This document shows, in pieces, positions 1 to 8,007 of a stretch of DNA of 64,000 nt. This DNA comes from Bacteroidota bacterium (GTDB lineage: Bacteria; Bacteroidota; Bacteroidia; Bacteroidales; VadinHA17). The DNA lies in contig JAKPOU010000042.1 of NCBI GenBank assembly GCA_029547705.1, positions 215,271 through 279,270 on the forward strand, read 5' to 3'. The position numbers were made by a program, and so were the translations under genes. The notes under the pieces were generated by a model. That model made no database searches and had not been told where the DNA came from. It was given only the letters and a program-made list of their open reading frames with translations. Numbering within the stretch: position 1 is the stretch's first letter; every line of letters begins with the position of its first letter.

Positions 1-644
1 CTGATCACAGCCTTTCCGTCCCTGGTGTTTAGCGGTGTGATATATGCGGTGTCAAAGCGTTCGTTGGTGAACTCGCCCCTGTTGAATTTTACCCTTGTGC
101 CCTTGTCTGACAGTTCCAGGGATATCCTGTACAGGCTCCGGGTATTGTATTCATCACTTACAGCTGCGACAATTTCGGGATAATCCCGTATCAGCCTGCC
201 TTTGTTGTCATATTCCTCAAAGAAGGGAGTGCGCATACCCATGTCATATCCTATCATGGCCTTCAGTTTCCCGGTTCTGTAGTACTGCTTCTGAATCCCG
301 TTAATAGTGTCATTTTTGTACGGGGTTGTTCTGAACAGCTGTCCTTCAACGTAATAATAACGTCCGGAGTCCTGTCTCAGGCCGTTCTCATACCAGAAAG
401 TCTGGTAAAGCTGACCTCCCGGATAATATGTTTTCGTTAATCCGTGCCGGACACCATTCCTGAAGGTAACTTCCTTGATGATCCGGTTTCCGCCCATATA
501 CTGTTTAATTCCCGTGTATCCCGTATCCGGGATGCTGATTGTGTCACTGGCGGCGGATGCTTCTTTTCCCGCTCCTCCGCCCCTGCATCCTGCCATTGCC
601 AGGATAATTACTGCCAATGCTGCTGATATTGTCTCGGCTTTCAT
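1..644 (-). CDS. MORN/YwqK-repeat lipoprotein, 3' end cut by window
   Basis: The minus-strand frame opens at ATG 644-642 and stays open to the window edge, so only about 214 N-terminal codons are present. Residues 1-20 form a lipoprotein signal peptide ending in a lipobox (LAMAGC, Cys20), which predicts a lipid-anchored envelope protein. From about residue 45 there are degenerate repeats in the pattern of MORN/YwqK proteins, with G-x-x-H-G, YYPGGQLY, YYVEGQLF and YYRTGKLK units about 20-25 residues apart. Proteins of this type are common in Bacteroidota, are often labelled antitoxin-like, and have no proven function. The gene lies downstream of manA on the same strand with a 27-bp gap, so the two could be cotranscribed. 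The repeat type is clear; the role is unknown. Confidence 0.7.
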   Translation of the reverse strand, partial: MKAETISAALAVIILAMAGCRGGGAGKEASAASDTISIPDTGYTGIKQYMGGNRIIKEVTFRNGVRHGLTKTYYPGGQLYQTFWYENGLRQDSGRYYYVEGQLFRTTPYKNDTINGIQKQYYRTGKLKAMIGYDMGMRTPFFEEYDNKGRLIRDYPEIVAAVSDEYNTRSLYRISLELSDKGTRVKFNRGEFTNERFDTAYITPLNTRDGKAVI

Positions 645-671
645 TTTATGCGATATTTGGGTAAGTGTATT

Positions 672-1652
672 TTACTGTATGAAAATCTCCAGAAGAGTGG
701 CTCCGGGAAGCGGCTCCAGTATTACTTCGTTAATCATTGCCGGGAGGAGAACGCTTTCTCCTTTTATTACCTCTTCCGCATTTCCGTTCTGCCTGATGAG
801 GAATCCGCCTTCGGTGCAGATATAAATCACGAAGGAATCAAGGAGGCTGTATTCCTTTTTTACAGATTCATTGAAACTGATAATGTTTGTGGTAAAAAAC
901 TCGCAGTTTACAAGATTCTCCGTTTTGTTGAGCTGCGGTTTTGCTGATGATTTATTGCTTCCTGCAGCATTGAAGTCTATGGCATCCAGTGCCAGGCCGG
1001 TATGAAGCTCCCTTGGTTTTCCGTCCGGTCCCGTTCTGTTCCAGTCGAATATCCTGTAGGTGATATCCGAAGTCTGCTGTATCTCAACCAGCAGATTGCC
1101 CGCACCGATGGCATGTATTCTTCCGGCAGGCGTAAAAAACACGTCCCCCGGCGATGATATGTCTGCGTTCAGCACTTCTGCCAGTTTTCCGTTTTCAAGC
1201 TTGCTGATGTATTCTTCCCGGCTGAGGCTTTCCCTGAATCCCGAATAGATCCTGGCATCCCGGGCACTTTCCAGTATGTACCACATTTCTGTTTTTCCGT
1301 AGGCCCTGTGTCTCTTTTTTGCAAGTTCATTGCCCGGATGAACCTGTATGGAAAGATCCTTCCTTGCTTCAATCAGCTTGATGAGCAGCGGGAACTCGTT
1401 TCCGAACTTTTCAAACACGGAATCACCGGTAATATCTCCCATGTACACTTCTATGAGATCTTCAATATTATTCCCGGCAAGGAAACCATTGCTCACCACC
1501 GACAGATTGTCCTGAACCGCAGAAATTTCCCAGCTCTCCCCGTATGTTTTTTCAGGATCTCCCTTTTTATTGTAACGGTTTACCAGTGAATTGCCGCCCC
1601 AGATGGTCTCTTTCAGAATCGGTTCAAACTTTAGGGGATATAGTTCTGACAT
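672..1652 (-). CDS. manA: Mannose-6-phosphate isomerase, class I
   Basis: This cytosolic zinc enzyme interconverts mannose 6-phosphate and fructose 6-phosphate, feeding GDP-mannose and glycan synthesis. The 326-residue length fits the short bacterial type I family. The N-terminal WGG near residue 18, the zinc-site QVHPGN at about 103-108, GKTEMWYIL at about 119-127 and the block GRIHAIGAGN followed by LVEIQQTSDITYRIFDW (around 175-205) are all family signatures. It is divergent from udk, with about 90 bp between the two starts. The ATG at 1652 gives the expected N-terminus (MSELYPLKFEP). Nothing is missing from the active site as read. Confidence 0.93.
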   Translation of the reverse strand: MSELYPLKFEPILKETIWGGNSLVNRYNKKGDPEKTYGESWEISAVQDNLSVVSNGFLAGNNIEDLIEVYMGDITGDSVFEKFGNEFPLLIKLIEARKDLSIQVHPGNELAKKRHRAYGKTEMWYILESARDARIYSGFRESLSREEYISKLENGKLAEVLNADISSPGDVFFTPAGRIHAIGAGNLLVEIQQTSDITYRIFDWNRTGPDGKPRELHTGLALDAIDFNAAGSNKSSAKPQLNKTENLVNCEFFTTNIISFNESVKKEYSLLDSFVIYICTEGGFLIRQNGNAEEVIKGESVLLPAMINEVILEPLPGATLLEIFIQ

Positions 1653-1703
1653 TTTGAATATTGGTTTAAGTTTCAGCTTCGTCTCATTTCAGTCACTTTT
1701 TAT

Positions 1704-1711
1704 TAACTTTG
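1704..1711 (+). promoter_or_regulatory. Candidate -7 box for udk (TAACTTTG)
   Basis: TAACTTTG matches the Bacteroidetes -7 consensus TAnnTTTG and lies 31 bp upstream of the udk ATG. A weak -33 match (TTCG at 1678-1681) sits 22 bp upstream. The match is by eye and the box is short, so it is only a candidate. Confidence 0.35.
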
Positions 1712-1742
1712 GCTGGATTGAGCGATGCTAATTTACGAATAA

Positions 1743-2375
1743 ATGCTGATTGTTGGTATAGCAGGAGGTACCGGTTCAGGAAAAACAACGGTAGTAAACA
1801 AACTGAAGAAGGAATTTCCCAACGGAGAGATTGTGGTGATTCCCCAGGATGCCTATTACAGGGATAACAGCCATATTCCCCCTGAAGACAGGCAGAAAAT
1901 AAATTTCGACCATCCCGACTCGCTTGAGTTTTCTCTCCTCATCAGGCATCTCAGGGAGCTGAAGGAGGGAAGAGCGGTTGAAATGCCGGTTTATTCCTAT
2001 CTTACATGCCTGAGGTCGAAGGAGACCATTCCTGTTAAGCCGGCAAAGGTAATAGTGGTGGAGGGGATCCTGATCCTTACCGATTCTGAGTTGAGAGACA
2101 TGTTTGATATCAAGGTTTTTGTGGATGCCGATGCGGATGACAGGCTCGGGCGTGTTATTCAGAGGGATATCATTGAACGCGGGAGATCGGTGCTCATGGT
2201 GCTGGAGAGATATCACGATACGGTAAAACCATCACATCTTCAGTTTATTGAGCCTTCCAAGCGCTATGCCGACATAATTATTCCAGGCGGTGGAGAGAAT
2301 GAGGTTGGCATCAGGGTGCTTGTTTCCATTATTGAAAAACATCTTGCTGAAAAAGGTGAAAACGGTGAAAAATGA
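1743..2375 (+). CDS. udk: Uridine kinase
   Basis: Phosphorylates uridine and cytidine with ATP or GTP in pyrimidine salvage. The 210-residue protein begins with a P-loop at residues 8-16 (GGTGSGKTT), followed by the nucleoside-binding region (DAYYRDNSH, FDHPDSLEF) and PVYSYLTCLRS. The C-terminal block RGRSV then PSKRYADIIIPGGG is diagnostic of the udk family. The ATG at 1743 places the P-loop at the normal distance from the start. The gene stands alone between divergent manA and the convergent hydrolase gene. Confidence 0.94.
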   Translation: MLIVGIAGGTGSGKTTVVNKLKKEFPNGEIVVIPQDAYYRDNSHIPPEDRQKINFDHPDSLEFSLLIRHLRELKEGRAVEMPVYSYLTCLRSKETIPVKPAKVIVVEGILILTDSELRDMFDIKVFVDADADDRLGRVIQRDIIERGRSVLMVLERYHDTVKPSHLQFIEPSKRYADIIIPGGGENEVGIRVLVSIIEKHLAEKGENGEK

Positions 2376-2464
2376 TACGGGAAGAATTGAATGATATGCC
2401 AGCGGTCCTTGATCGGTGATGGTCAGGAGGCGGTAAGCCCGGAATAACATTCAGAAGTAATTCA

Positions 2465-3265
2465 TCAGTGATCACGGAGTGCCGAAAAAGCTGAAATGAC
2501 TGCTTCCGGATTGTCAGCATTCAGCCAGTGGCCTGCATTTCTGATGGTTTCAAACCCGGCAGAGGGGAAGATCCTGAGAATGTCACTTCGGTCATCATCG
2601 GGCAGATAGTCTGAGTGTTCCCCTTTCAGGAAAATCACGGGGAATCCGGTGACGGGTTCACTGCTGCCATCCGGCCTTGGCAGACCGTCCATTATATTGT
2701 CCAGATTCCGCAGGAGGGCAGGGGCATTGATTTTCCACCTGAACTTTCCGTCGGGCATCCTCTGAAGATTTTTCAATATGAATCCTCTTATCCTTCCGGA
2801 GGAGATCTTCCCGGAAATGAGATTTTCCACATCACTGCGGGAAGAAATTTCCGACAAACCGGTTTCGTTGATTGTCCTGAGGATTTCAAGGTGCAGCCTG
2901 TATTCCCTTGATCTTCTGCCTTTGGCAGGAAACGGGGAAATGTCGGCTATCAGCAGTCCTTCCAGTTTTTCCGGCCATTTCCTGGCATAGAACAGTGCAG
3001 TCTTGCCTCCCATGCTGTGGCCGGCAAGGAAGAACTTTTCCAGGTTCAGTTCCCGGGCCAGTTCATCAATATCATCACTCAGGGCATTGTAGTCATGAAT
3101 ATCGCTATGGGGGGAAAGGCCATGATTCCTGAGGTCGGGCAGATAAACCGTATATTCTGAACTGATGGCCCTGGCCACTGACATCCAGTTGTCGGATGAA
3201 CCGTACAGGGCATGGAGAATAATAAGCGGAGGTCCCTTCCCGGATTTGCGGCAGTAAAGCTTCAT
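2465..3265 (-). CDS. Alpha/beta hydrolase, YbfF-type esterase
   Basis: A cytosolic alpha/beta-fold hydrolase of 266 residues. The oxyanion segment is LHALYGSSDNW near residues 18-28, the nucleophile elbow is GHSMGG near 93-98, and the catalytic histidine is probably in NAGHWLN near the C-terminus. The pattern LPDLRNHG followed by GHSMGGK resembles the YbfF/abhydrolase-11 esterases, which cleave short acyl esters or thioesters. It starts 5 bp after the pdxJ stop, so the pair is almost certainly one transcript. The substrate cannot be named from sequence. Confidence 0.85.
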   Translation of the reverse strand: MKLYCRKSGKGPPLIILHALYGSSDNWMSVARAISSEYTVYLPDLRNHGLSPHSDIHDYNALSDDIDELARELNLEKFFLAGHSMGGKTALFYARKWPEKLEGLLIADISPFPAKGRRSREYRLHLEILRTINETGLSEISSRSDVENLISGKISSGRIRGFILKNLQRMPDGKFRWKINAPALLRNLDNIMDGLPRPDGSSEPVTGFPVIFLKGEHSDYLPDDDRSDILRIFPSAGFETIRNAGHWLNADNPEAVISAFSALRDH

Positions 3266-3270
3266 GGCCG

Positions 3271-3987
3271 TCAGTCTTCCAGCTGCTTTTTATACATCTG
3301 TATAGTGTTCTCGAGTCCGAGATAGAGGGCGTCCGAAATCAGTGCATGGCCGATGGAAACCTCCTTCAGCCAGGGGATATTCCTGTGTAGGTAGTTGAGG
3401 TTATCCAGATTCAGGTCATGGCCGGCATTTATTTCCAGGCCCAGTTCCCTGGCCAGTTCCGCAGCCTGAACGAATGGTCTGACAGCCTCTGCCGCATTTG
3501 CTGAAAACCCGGAAGCATAAGGTTCGGTGTACAGCTCTATCCTGTCGGTTCCGGCAAGGGCGGCATTCTCTATATTCACCGGGTCTGTATCAACAAAAAG
3601 GGATGTCCTGATGCCTTCCTTCCTGAATATTTTTATGATATTGCTGAGAAAACTGCGGTTTTTCAGCGTATCCCAGCCCTCATTTGATGTAATGGCATCA
3701 TGCTTGTCGGGGACAAGAGTCACCTGTTCAGGCCTTACCGAGAGCACAAGATTGATGAAACTGTCGGTCGGATTGCCTTCAATATTGAATTCGGTCTTTA
3801 TAACGGGCCTGAGCTCAATTACATCCCTGTATCTGATATGTCTCTCGTCCGGTCTGGGGTGAACGGTTATACCGTCAGCTCCAAAGAGCTGGCAGTTGAT
3901 GGCGGCGTTTATCACATTCGGAATATTCCCGCCCCTTGCATTACGGATGGTGGCAATCTTGTTGATATTAACACTGAGCCTTGTCAT
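3271..3987 (-). CDS. pdxJ: Pyridoxine 5'-phosphate synthase
   Basis: PdxJ condenses 3-amino-2-oxopropyl phosphate with 1-deoxy-D-xylulose 5-phosphate, the last ring-forming step of DXP-dependent vitamin B6 synthesis. The 238-residue length is typical. Family motifs are the N-terminal [32 protein letters not shown] near residue 37-51, ELYTEPYA near 152 and [15 protein letters not shown] near 189. The C-terminus ([11 protein letters not shown]) is also standard. It is the first gene of a two-gene unit with the hydrolase. Confidence 0.95.
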   Translation of the reverse strand: MTRLSVNINKIATIRNARGGNIPNVINAAINCQLFGADGITVHPRPDERHIRYRDVIELRPVIKTEFNIEGNPTDSFINLVLSVRPEQVTLVPDKHDAITSNEGWDTLKNRSFLSNIIKIFRKEGIRTSLFVDTDPVNIENAALAGTDRIELYTEPYASGFSANAAEAVRPFVQAAELARELGLEINAGHDLNLDNLNYLHRNIPWLKEVSIGHALISDALYLGLENTIQMYKKQLED

Positions 3988-4026
3988 ATAATAAAATTTA
4001 GCTGTTTACGTATTGTTAACATGTCA

Positions 4027-4034
4027 CAAAAGTA
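4027..4034 (-). promoter_or_regulatory. Candidate -7 box for pdxJ (TACTTTTG)
   Basis: On the minus strand the sequence reads TACTTTTG, an exact TAnnTTTG match, 39 bp upstream of the pdxJ ATG. No convincing -33 TTTG lies at the right distance. Confidence 0.35.
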
Positions 4035-4080
4035 ATACAACTGGCTTTTTTTTTCATTACTTTACATAAAAATTAAGTGC

Positions 4081-4746
4081 ATGGTTGCCGCCGATCTCAT
4101 ATCCGACAATATTCCGGCCCTTAAAACATCTGATACAGGGCAGGTTGCCCTTAACTGGATGGAAATATTCAGGATCTCCCATCTGCCTATAGTGAATAAT
4201 CTCGATTTTCTCGGACTTATTTCCGACAGTGATATTTATGATATGAATCAGCCCGAGGAGGCGATCGGAAACCATGAGCTGACACTTTTAAAACCCTATG
4301 TAAGGGATGACCAGCACCTGTTTGAGGTTATCGGTATTGCTGCCAGGCTGAAACTTACGGTTATACCCGTGCTTGACGGGAACGATCACTATCTGGGCGT
4401 CATAACCAGCAGCGACCTGATCAGGCATGTGGCCTCATTATCCTCACTCGAACAGCCCGGCGGAATTATCGTGCTTGAGATGACTGACAGGGATTATTCC
4501 CTGTCCCAGATCGCACAGATCATAGAAAGCAATAATATAAAGGTACTGAGTATGTATATCACCTCTCCGGCTGATTCCACAAAGCTTGAGGTTACCCTGA
4601 AAGTCAATGAAACGGATCTCCTTCCCGTAATACGTACCTTTGAGCGCTATAATTATGATGTCAAAACCTGGATTACCGGCAATGACTCGCTTGACCGCTT
4701 TTATTCCGAGAGGTTTGATCTGTTAATGAAATACCTGAACATGTGA
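4081..4746 (+). CDS. CBS-domain protein with C-terminal ACT-like region
   Basis: A 221-residue cytosolic protein. Residues 1-130 form a CBS pair: one repeat around ALNWMEIFRISHLPIVN and a second around LKLTVIPVLDGNDHYLGVI. CBS pairs bind adenine nucleotides such as AMP, ATP or SAM. Residues 135-215 (IIVLEMTDRDYSLSQIAQII through SMYITSPADSTKLEVTLKVN) look like an ACT-type sensor fold. Its stop overlaps the alternative GTG start of nadK and lies 5 bp before the preferred nadK ATG, so translational coupling is likely. A regulatory role next to NAD kinase is inference; the fold assignment is firmer. Confidence 0.8.
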   Translation: MVAADLISDNIPALKTSDTGQVALNWMEIFRISHLPIVNNLDFLGLISDSDIYDMNQPEEAIGNHELTLLKPYVRDDQHLFEVIGIAARLKLTVIPVLDGNDHYLGVITSSDLIRHVASLSSLEQPGGIIVLEMTDRDYSLSQIAQIIESNNIKVLSMYITSPADSTKLEVTLKVNETDLLPVIRTFERYNYDVKTWITGNDSLDRFYSERFDLLMKYLNM

Positions 4747-4751
4747 CATAT

Positions 4752-5630
4752 ATGCTGAAAAGAGTTGCAATTTACAGCAAGGACAGCAATGACCGGACAC
4801 GGGAGGCTGTTCAGAAACTTGTAAGTGAATTTCTTAAAAGGGACATAGAGGTAAATCTCTATCAGAAAGCCGGTGATACAAGATTCAGTTTCAGCAGGGA
4901 AGAGGTTACTCCCTTTACCAGTCTTGCCATGCTTCCGGCAAGGCCTGACATGATCCTCAGTGTCGGCGGCGACGGAACCTTTCTTGAAACAGTCCTTAAG
5001 GTCAAGGATTCCGGTATCCCTGTTGCAGGAGTCAATACCGGCAGAATGGGCTTTCTCGCGAACATACCGAATGAGGAACTGGGTAATTCGGTTGACCATC
5101 TCTGTTCCGGCGACTATCAGATAATTGAAAGGTCAATGCTTGAAATAACCAGTCCGCCGGGCCTTTTCAACGGGGAATCATCCACTGTACTGAATGAGAT
5201 CACCATTCAGAAACTGCTGCTCAGTATGATCATAATCCATGTATATGTGGATGATGTATTCCTGAATACCTACTGGGCAGATGGTCTGATTGTATCCACG
5301 GCTACCGGCTCCACGGCATATAATCTGAGTGCGGGAGGACCAATACTGTCGCCCGGTGATGAGAGCATCATTATTTCACCGATGTCGCCGCATAATCTTA
5401 CAATCAGGCCTATAGTCCTTTCCGGGAGCAGCAGGCTGAGGATGGTTATGGAAGGAAGAACGGAGGAATGCCTTCTTACCTGTGATTTCAGATTCAGAAA
5501 GATACCGATAAGTGAGGAAATAATCATAGTTAAGAGCAAATCCAGGCTCGGAACGGTTATGCTGAAGGGAAGAGATTTTTACAGTACCCTGAGGAACAGG
5601 CTGATGTGGGGTGCTGACACAAGAAACTGA
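4752..5630 (+). CDS. nadK: NAD kinase
   Basis: Phosphorylates NAD+ to NADP+. The chosen ATG at 4752 gives MLKRVAIYSK; an in-frame GTG at 4743 overlapping the previous stop is the alternative. The diagnostic GGDGTFLETV lies near residue 74, followed by NTGRMGFLANI and DGLIVSTATGSTAYNLSAGG (the NAD-binding GSTAY block). The length of 292 residues is normal. The C-terminal half has the usual SPMSPH and RPIVL segments. It follows the CBS protein directly and precedes the envelope cluster, an arrangement often seen in Bacteroidota. Confidence 0.94.
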   Translation: MLKRVAIYSKDSNDRTREAVQKLVSEFLKRDIEVNLYQKAGDTRFSFSREEVTPFTSLAMLPARPDMILSVGGDGTFLETVLKVKDSGIPVAGVNTGRMGFLANIPNEELGNSVDHLCSGDYQIIERSMLEITSPPGLFNGESSTVLNEITIQKLLLSMIIIHVYVDDVFLNTYWADGLIVSTATGSTAYNLSAGGPILSPGDESIIISPMSPHNLTIRPIVLSGSSRLRMVMEGRTEECLLTCDFRFRKIPISEEIIIVKSKSRLGTVMLKGRDFYSTLRNRLMWGADTRN

Positions 5631-5740
5631 AATTTTACCATCGGCTGTCATTTATGCTTTTCAACATTGCACGGTTGATATATTCATGTGTATATGTTAA
5701 TATTATAACTGATTTTTATACTTCCTGAAATTTAGATTGC

Positions 5741-5748
5741 TATATTTG
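5741..5748 (+). promoter_or_regulatory. Candidate -7 box (TATATTTG) for the envelope-biogenesis cluster
   Basis: TATATTTG is an exact TAnnTTTG match 25 bp before the start of the first barrel protein. The 140-bp gap after nadK is AT-rich and is the natural place for a cluster promoter. The -33 element is poor (a T-run at 5713-5717). Confidence 0.45.
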
Positions 5749-5772
5749 TATTTGCAACTATTGTCAATCATT

Positions 5773-6534
5773 ATGAAGCGATACATTTTGGTTCTACTGA
5801 TCTTTTGGCTTGCTGTACCCTTTTCCAGTGCCCAGTTATGGAAAATGAGGAGATGGGAGGCAGTTGCCGGAGCCGGACCGTCTTTTTTCTTCGGGGACAT
5901 AGGGGGCTACAGCCGGAGTGAGAATTTTCTCGGGCTGCGGGATATCACCTATCTTCAGACAAGATACAACTTCAATGCCAGTCTGAAATACCGGTTGAAC
6001 CGTGTGACGAACCTGAGGCTTGGAATGTCATATGCCCGGCTTCATGCCACCGATGAGAGAGGCTCGAATGAGGGGAGGCCCTTTGAGGTTTCCACGCAGA
6101 TTTTTGAACCGGCCCTTACCGCTGAATATTATTTTATAAAAAACAGGGCTGAAAGCAGTTATCTTTTTCAGAAGAGGAGGGGCAGGTTTTTGTGGTCCCT
6201 TCTGAGATCGCTTGATTTCTATGGATTTGCAGGAGCAGGTGCTGCTTATTTCGATGCAAATCCCAATGAGGCCCAGAGGCAGGAAATGGCCTTGCACGGC
6301 ATGAAGGACAGCGGAGTTGCCCTTGTCATTCCGGCAGGAATTGCAACAACGCTTGTATATACCCCAAATATCAATTTTGGCCTGGAGCTGGGCGGGCGCT
6401 ATGCTTTCACCGACTGGCTTGACGCCTATCATAAAGAACAATATTCCAAGGCAAATGACGTTTATTATTTTTTGAACTTTACAATTTCATACAAAATGAA
6501 AACAGGGCCACGCGGGTTGCCCTCATTCAGATAA
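5773..6534 (+). CDS. Outer-membrane beta-barrel protein, DUF6089/porin-like
   Basis: A secreted barrel-type protein. The ATG at 5773 is preferred because it begins a clean signal peptide (MKRYILVLLIFWLAVPFSSAQ); an upstream start would add residues in front of it. The mature part carries GPSFFFGDIGG near residue 36, then alternating aromatic strands (RYNFNASLKYRLN, FEPALTAEYYFI, YGFAGAGAAYF, LELGGRYAF). This pattern matches the DUF6089-type proteins found beside uppS-bamA in Bacteroidota. The function is unproven; the position suggests an outer-membrane assembly or structural role. Confidence 0.75.
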   Translation: MKRYILVLLIFWLAVPFSSAQLWKMRRWEAVAGAGPSFFFGDIGGYSRSENFLGLRDITYLQTRYNFNASLKYRLNRVTNLRLGMSYARLHATDERGSNEGRPFEVSTQIFEPALTAEYYFIKNRAESSYLFQKRRGRFLWSLLRSLDFYGFAGAGAAYFDANPNEAQRQEMALHGMKDSGVALVIPAGIATTLVYTPNINFGLELGGRYAFTDWLDAYHKEQYSKANDVYYFLNFTISYKMKTGPRGLPSFR

Positions 6535-6555
6535 TAATAAGCGGAATCTTTTTTA

Positions 6556-7275
6556 ATGAAGCGAGTACCCTGGGTAATTCTTTTTTTTAGCTTTTTTATT
6601 TCCTCCCATGGCCAGCGTAATTCTGACTATGGAATATTCGGGGGTGTATCTTCCTACATAGGTGATATCAATCCCGGAAGACTTCTTTATGCTCCCGGTC
6701 CGGCTGCAGGAGTCCTATACAGGTATAATTTCCATCCCCGGCATGCCCTGAGGGGCAGTCTGCTTTACGGCATGATGAGGGGGTCAGACAGGGATTTTTC
6801 AAATAGTTTCCAGGCAGCAAGAGATTCGTCGTTTTCTGCAGGTGCAGGTGAACTGGCGGTTCAGTTTGAATTTAACTTTCTTCCTTTTTCAACCCAGGGC
6901 AGGCATCTGAATTTTTCTCCTTATTTTTCCGCAGGCGCAGCTGTGGCATACTTAAATACCACAACAGCAGCCAATACACATATTTCGTCCATTCAGCCCG
7001 TCATTCCGCTCTCCTTTGGATTCAAGGTCAATATCTGGAAAAATATGGGACTGGAGGCCGAATATGGATTTCGTAAAACTTTTTATGATAACTTAGACGG
7101 CGTAAAAAATATGGTTTCTCCGGAGGATCAAAGTCTGATCCATAATAACGACTGGTATTCATTTACCGGTATTGTACTGACGTGGAAAATTTACAGCAGA
7201 CTGGCTGGTTGTCCGGCATACGATGATGTCGACAAAAAACCAAAGATTAAGAAATGTCGTTCAGGGAAAAGATAA
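6556..7275 (+). CDS. DUF6089 family outer-membrane protein
   Basis: A 239-residue protein with an N-terminal signal peptide (VPWVILFFSFFISSHGQ) followed by the DUF6089 signature GVSSYIGDINPG near residue 31. Amphipathic strands follow (AAGVLYRYNFHPRHALRGSL, LNFSPYFSAGAAVAYL, MGLEAEYGFRKTFYDNL). It is a second, divergent member beside the barrel gene at 5773, with 21 bp between them. Its 3' end overlaps the uppS start by 22 bp, so the genes are one operon. The cellular role is unknown; a link to cell-envelope growth is inferred from position. Confidence 0.8.
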   Translation: MKRVPWVILFFSFFISSHGQRNSDYGIFGGVSSYIGDINPGRLLYAPGPAAGVLYRYNFHPRHALRGSLLYGMMRGSDRDFSNSFQAARDSSFSAGAGELAVQFEFNFLPFSTQGRHLNFSPYFSAGAAVAYLNTTTAANTHISSIQPVIPLSFGFKVNIWKNMGLEAEYGFRKTFYDNLDGVKNMVSPEDQSLIHNNDWYSFTGIVLTWKIYSRLAGCPAYDDVDKKPKIKKCRSGKR

Positions 7276-8000
7276 ACATGAACAAGCTTCCGGTCCATAT
7301 TGCCATAATCATGGACGGAAACGGAAGATGGGCCGTACAGCACAGGAGGGAAAGGATTTTCGGACACGAACAGGGAGTTGAATCAGTCCGGCAGGTTGTT
7401 GAGGCTGCAGGGGGCCTTGGAATAAAATATCTCACTCTCTATGCCTTTTCCACGGAAAACTGGGACAGGCCTGATGATGAAGTATCGGCCCTGATGAGAA
7501 TTATGGTTCAGTCTCTTAACCAGGAAGGTGCCAATCTTCTGAAGAATAATGTAAAGCTTTCCGCCATCGGTGATTTTGAAAGGCTTGGACAGGATGTCAG
7601 GATGAAACTGTCTGAGACCATCGATCTGACCTCGGCTTCAACAGGTCTCAATCTGATACTTGCCCTCAGCTACAGTTCAAGATGGGAAATAACCCGGGCG
7701 GCAAAAAAGCTGGCTGCCGACATCGGAAAAGGATTGCTCACGGTGGAAACAGTCAGTGAAAAGGAAATGGAAAAACGGCTTATCACATACGGGACGCCTG
7801 ATCCCGATCTGATGATAAGGACAAGCGGGGAACTTAGGATAAGCAATTTCCTGTTATGGCAGATGGCCTATTCAGAATTTTATTTTACTGAAACACTTTG
7901 GCCTGATTTTGGCAAGGAAGATTTTTATGAGGCCATAGTTGAATTCCAGAACAGGGAAAGAAGATTTGGAAAAACGAGTGAACAGATTTTGGAAAAATAG
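7254..8000 (+). CDS. uppS: Isoprenyl (undecaprenyl) diphosphate synthase
   Basis: A cis-prenyltransferase that builds the C55 lipid carrier for peptidoglycan and surface glycans by adding isopentenyl units to farnesyl diphosphate. The 248-residue protein has the catalytic IIMDGNGRWA near residue 14, YAFSTENWDRP near 65, and the C-terminal DLMIRTSGELRISNFLLWQ. The start at 7254 (MSFREKINMNKLP) fits homologues in the phylum; ATG 7278 is the alternative. It overlaps the previous gene by 22 bp and is followed by bamA after 7 bp. Confidence 0.95.
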   Translation: MSFREKINMNKLPVHIAIIMDGNGRWAVQHRRERIFGHEQGVESVRQVVEAAGGLGIKYLTLYAFSTENWDRPDDEVSALMRIMVQSLNQEGANLLKNNVKLSAIGDFERLGQDVRMKLSETIDLTSASTGLNLILALSYSSRWEITRAAKKLAADIGKGLLTVETVSEKEMEKRLITYGTPDPDLMIRTSGELRISNFLLWQMAYSEFYFTETLWPDFGKEDFYEAIVEFQNRERRFGKTSEQILEK

Positions 8001-8007
8001 TAGAAGG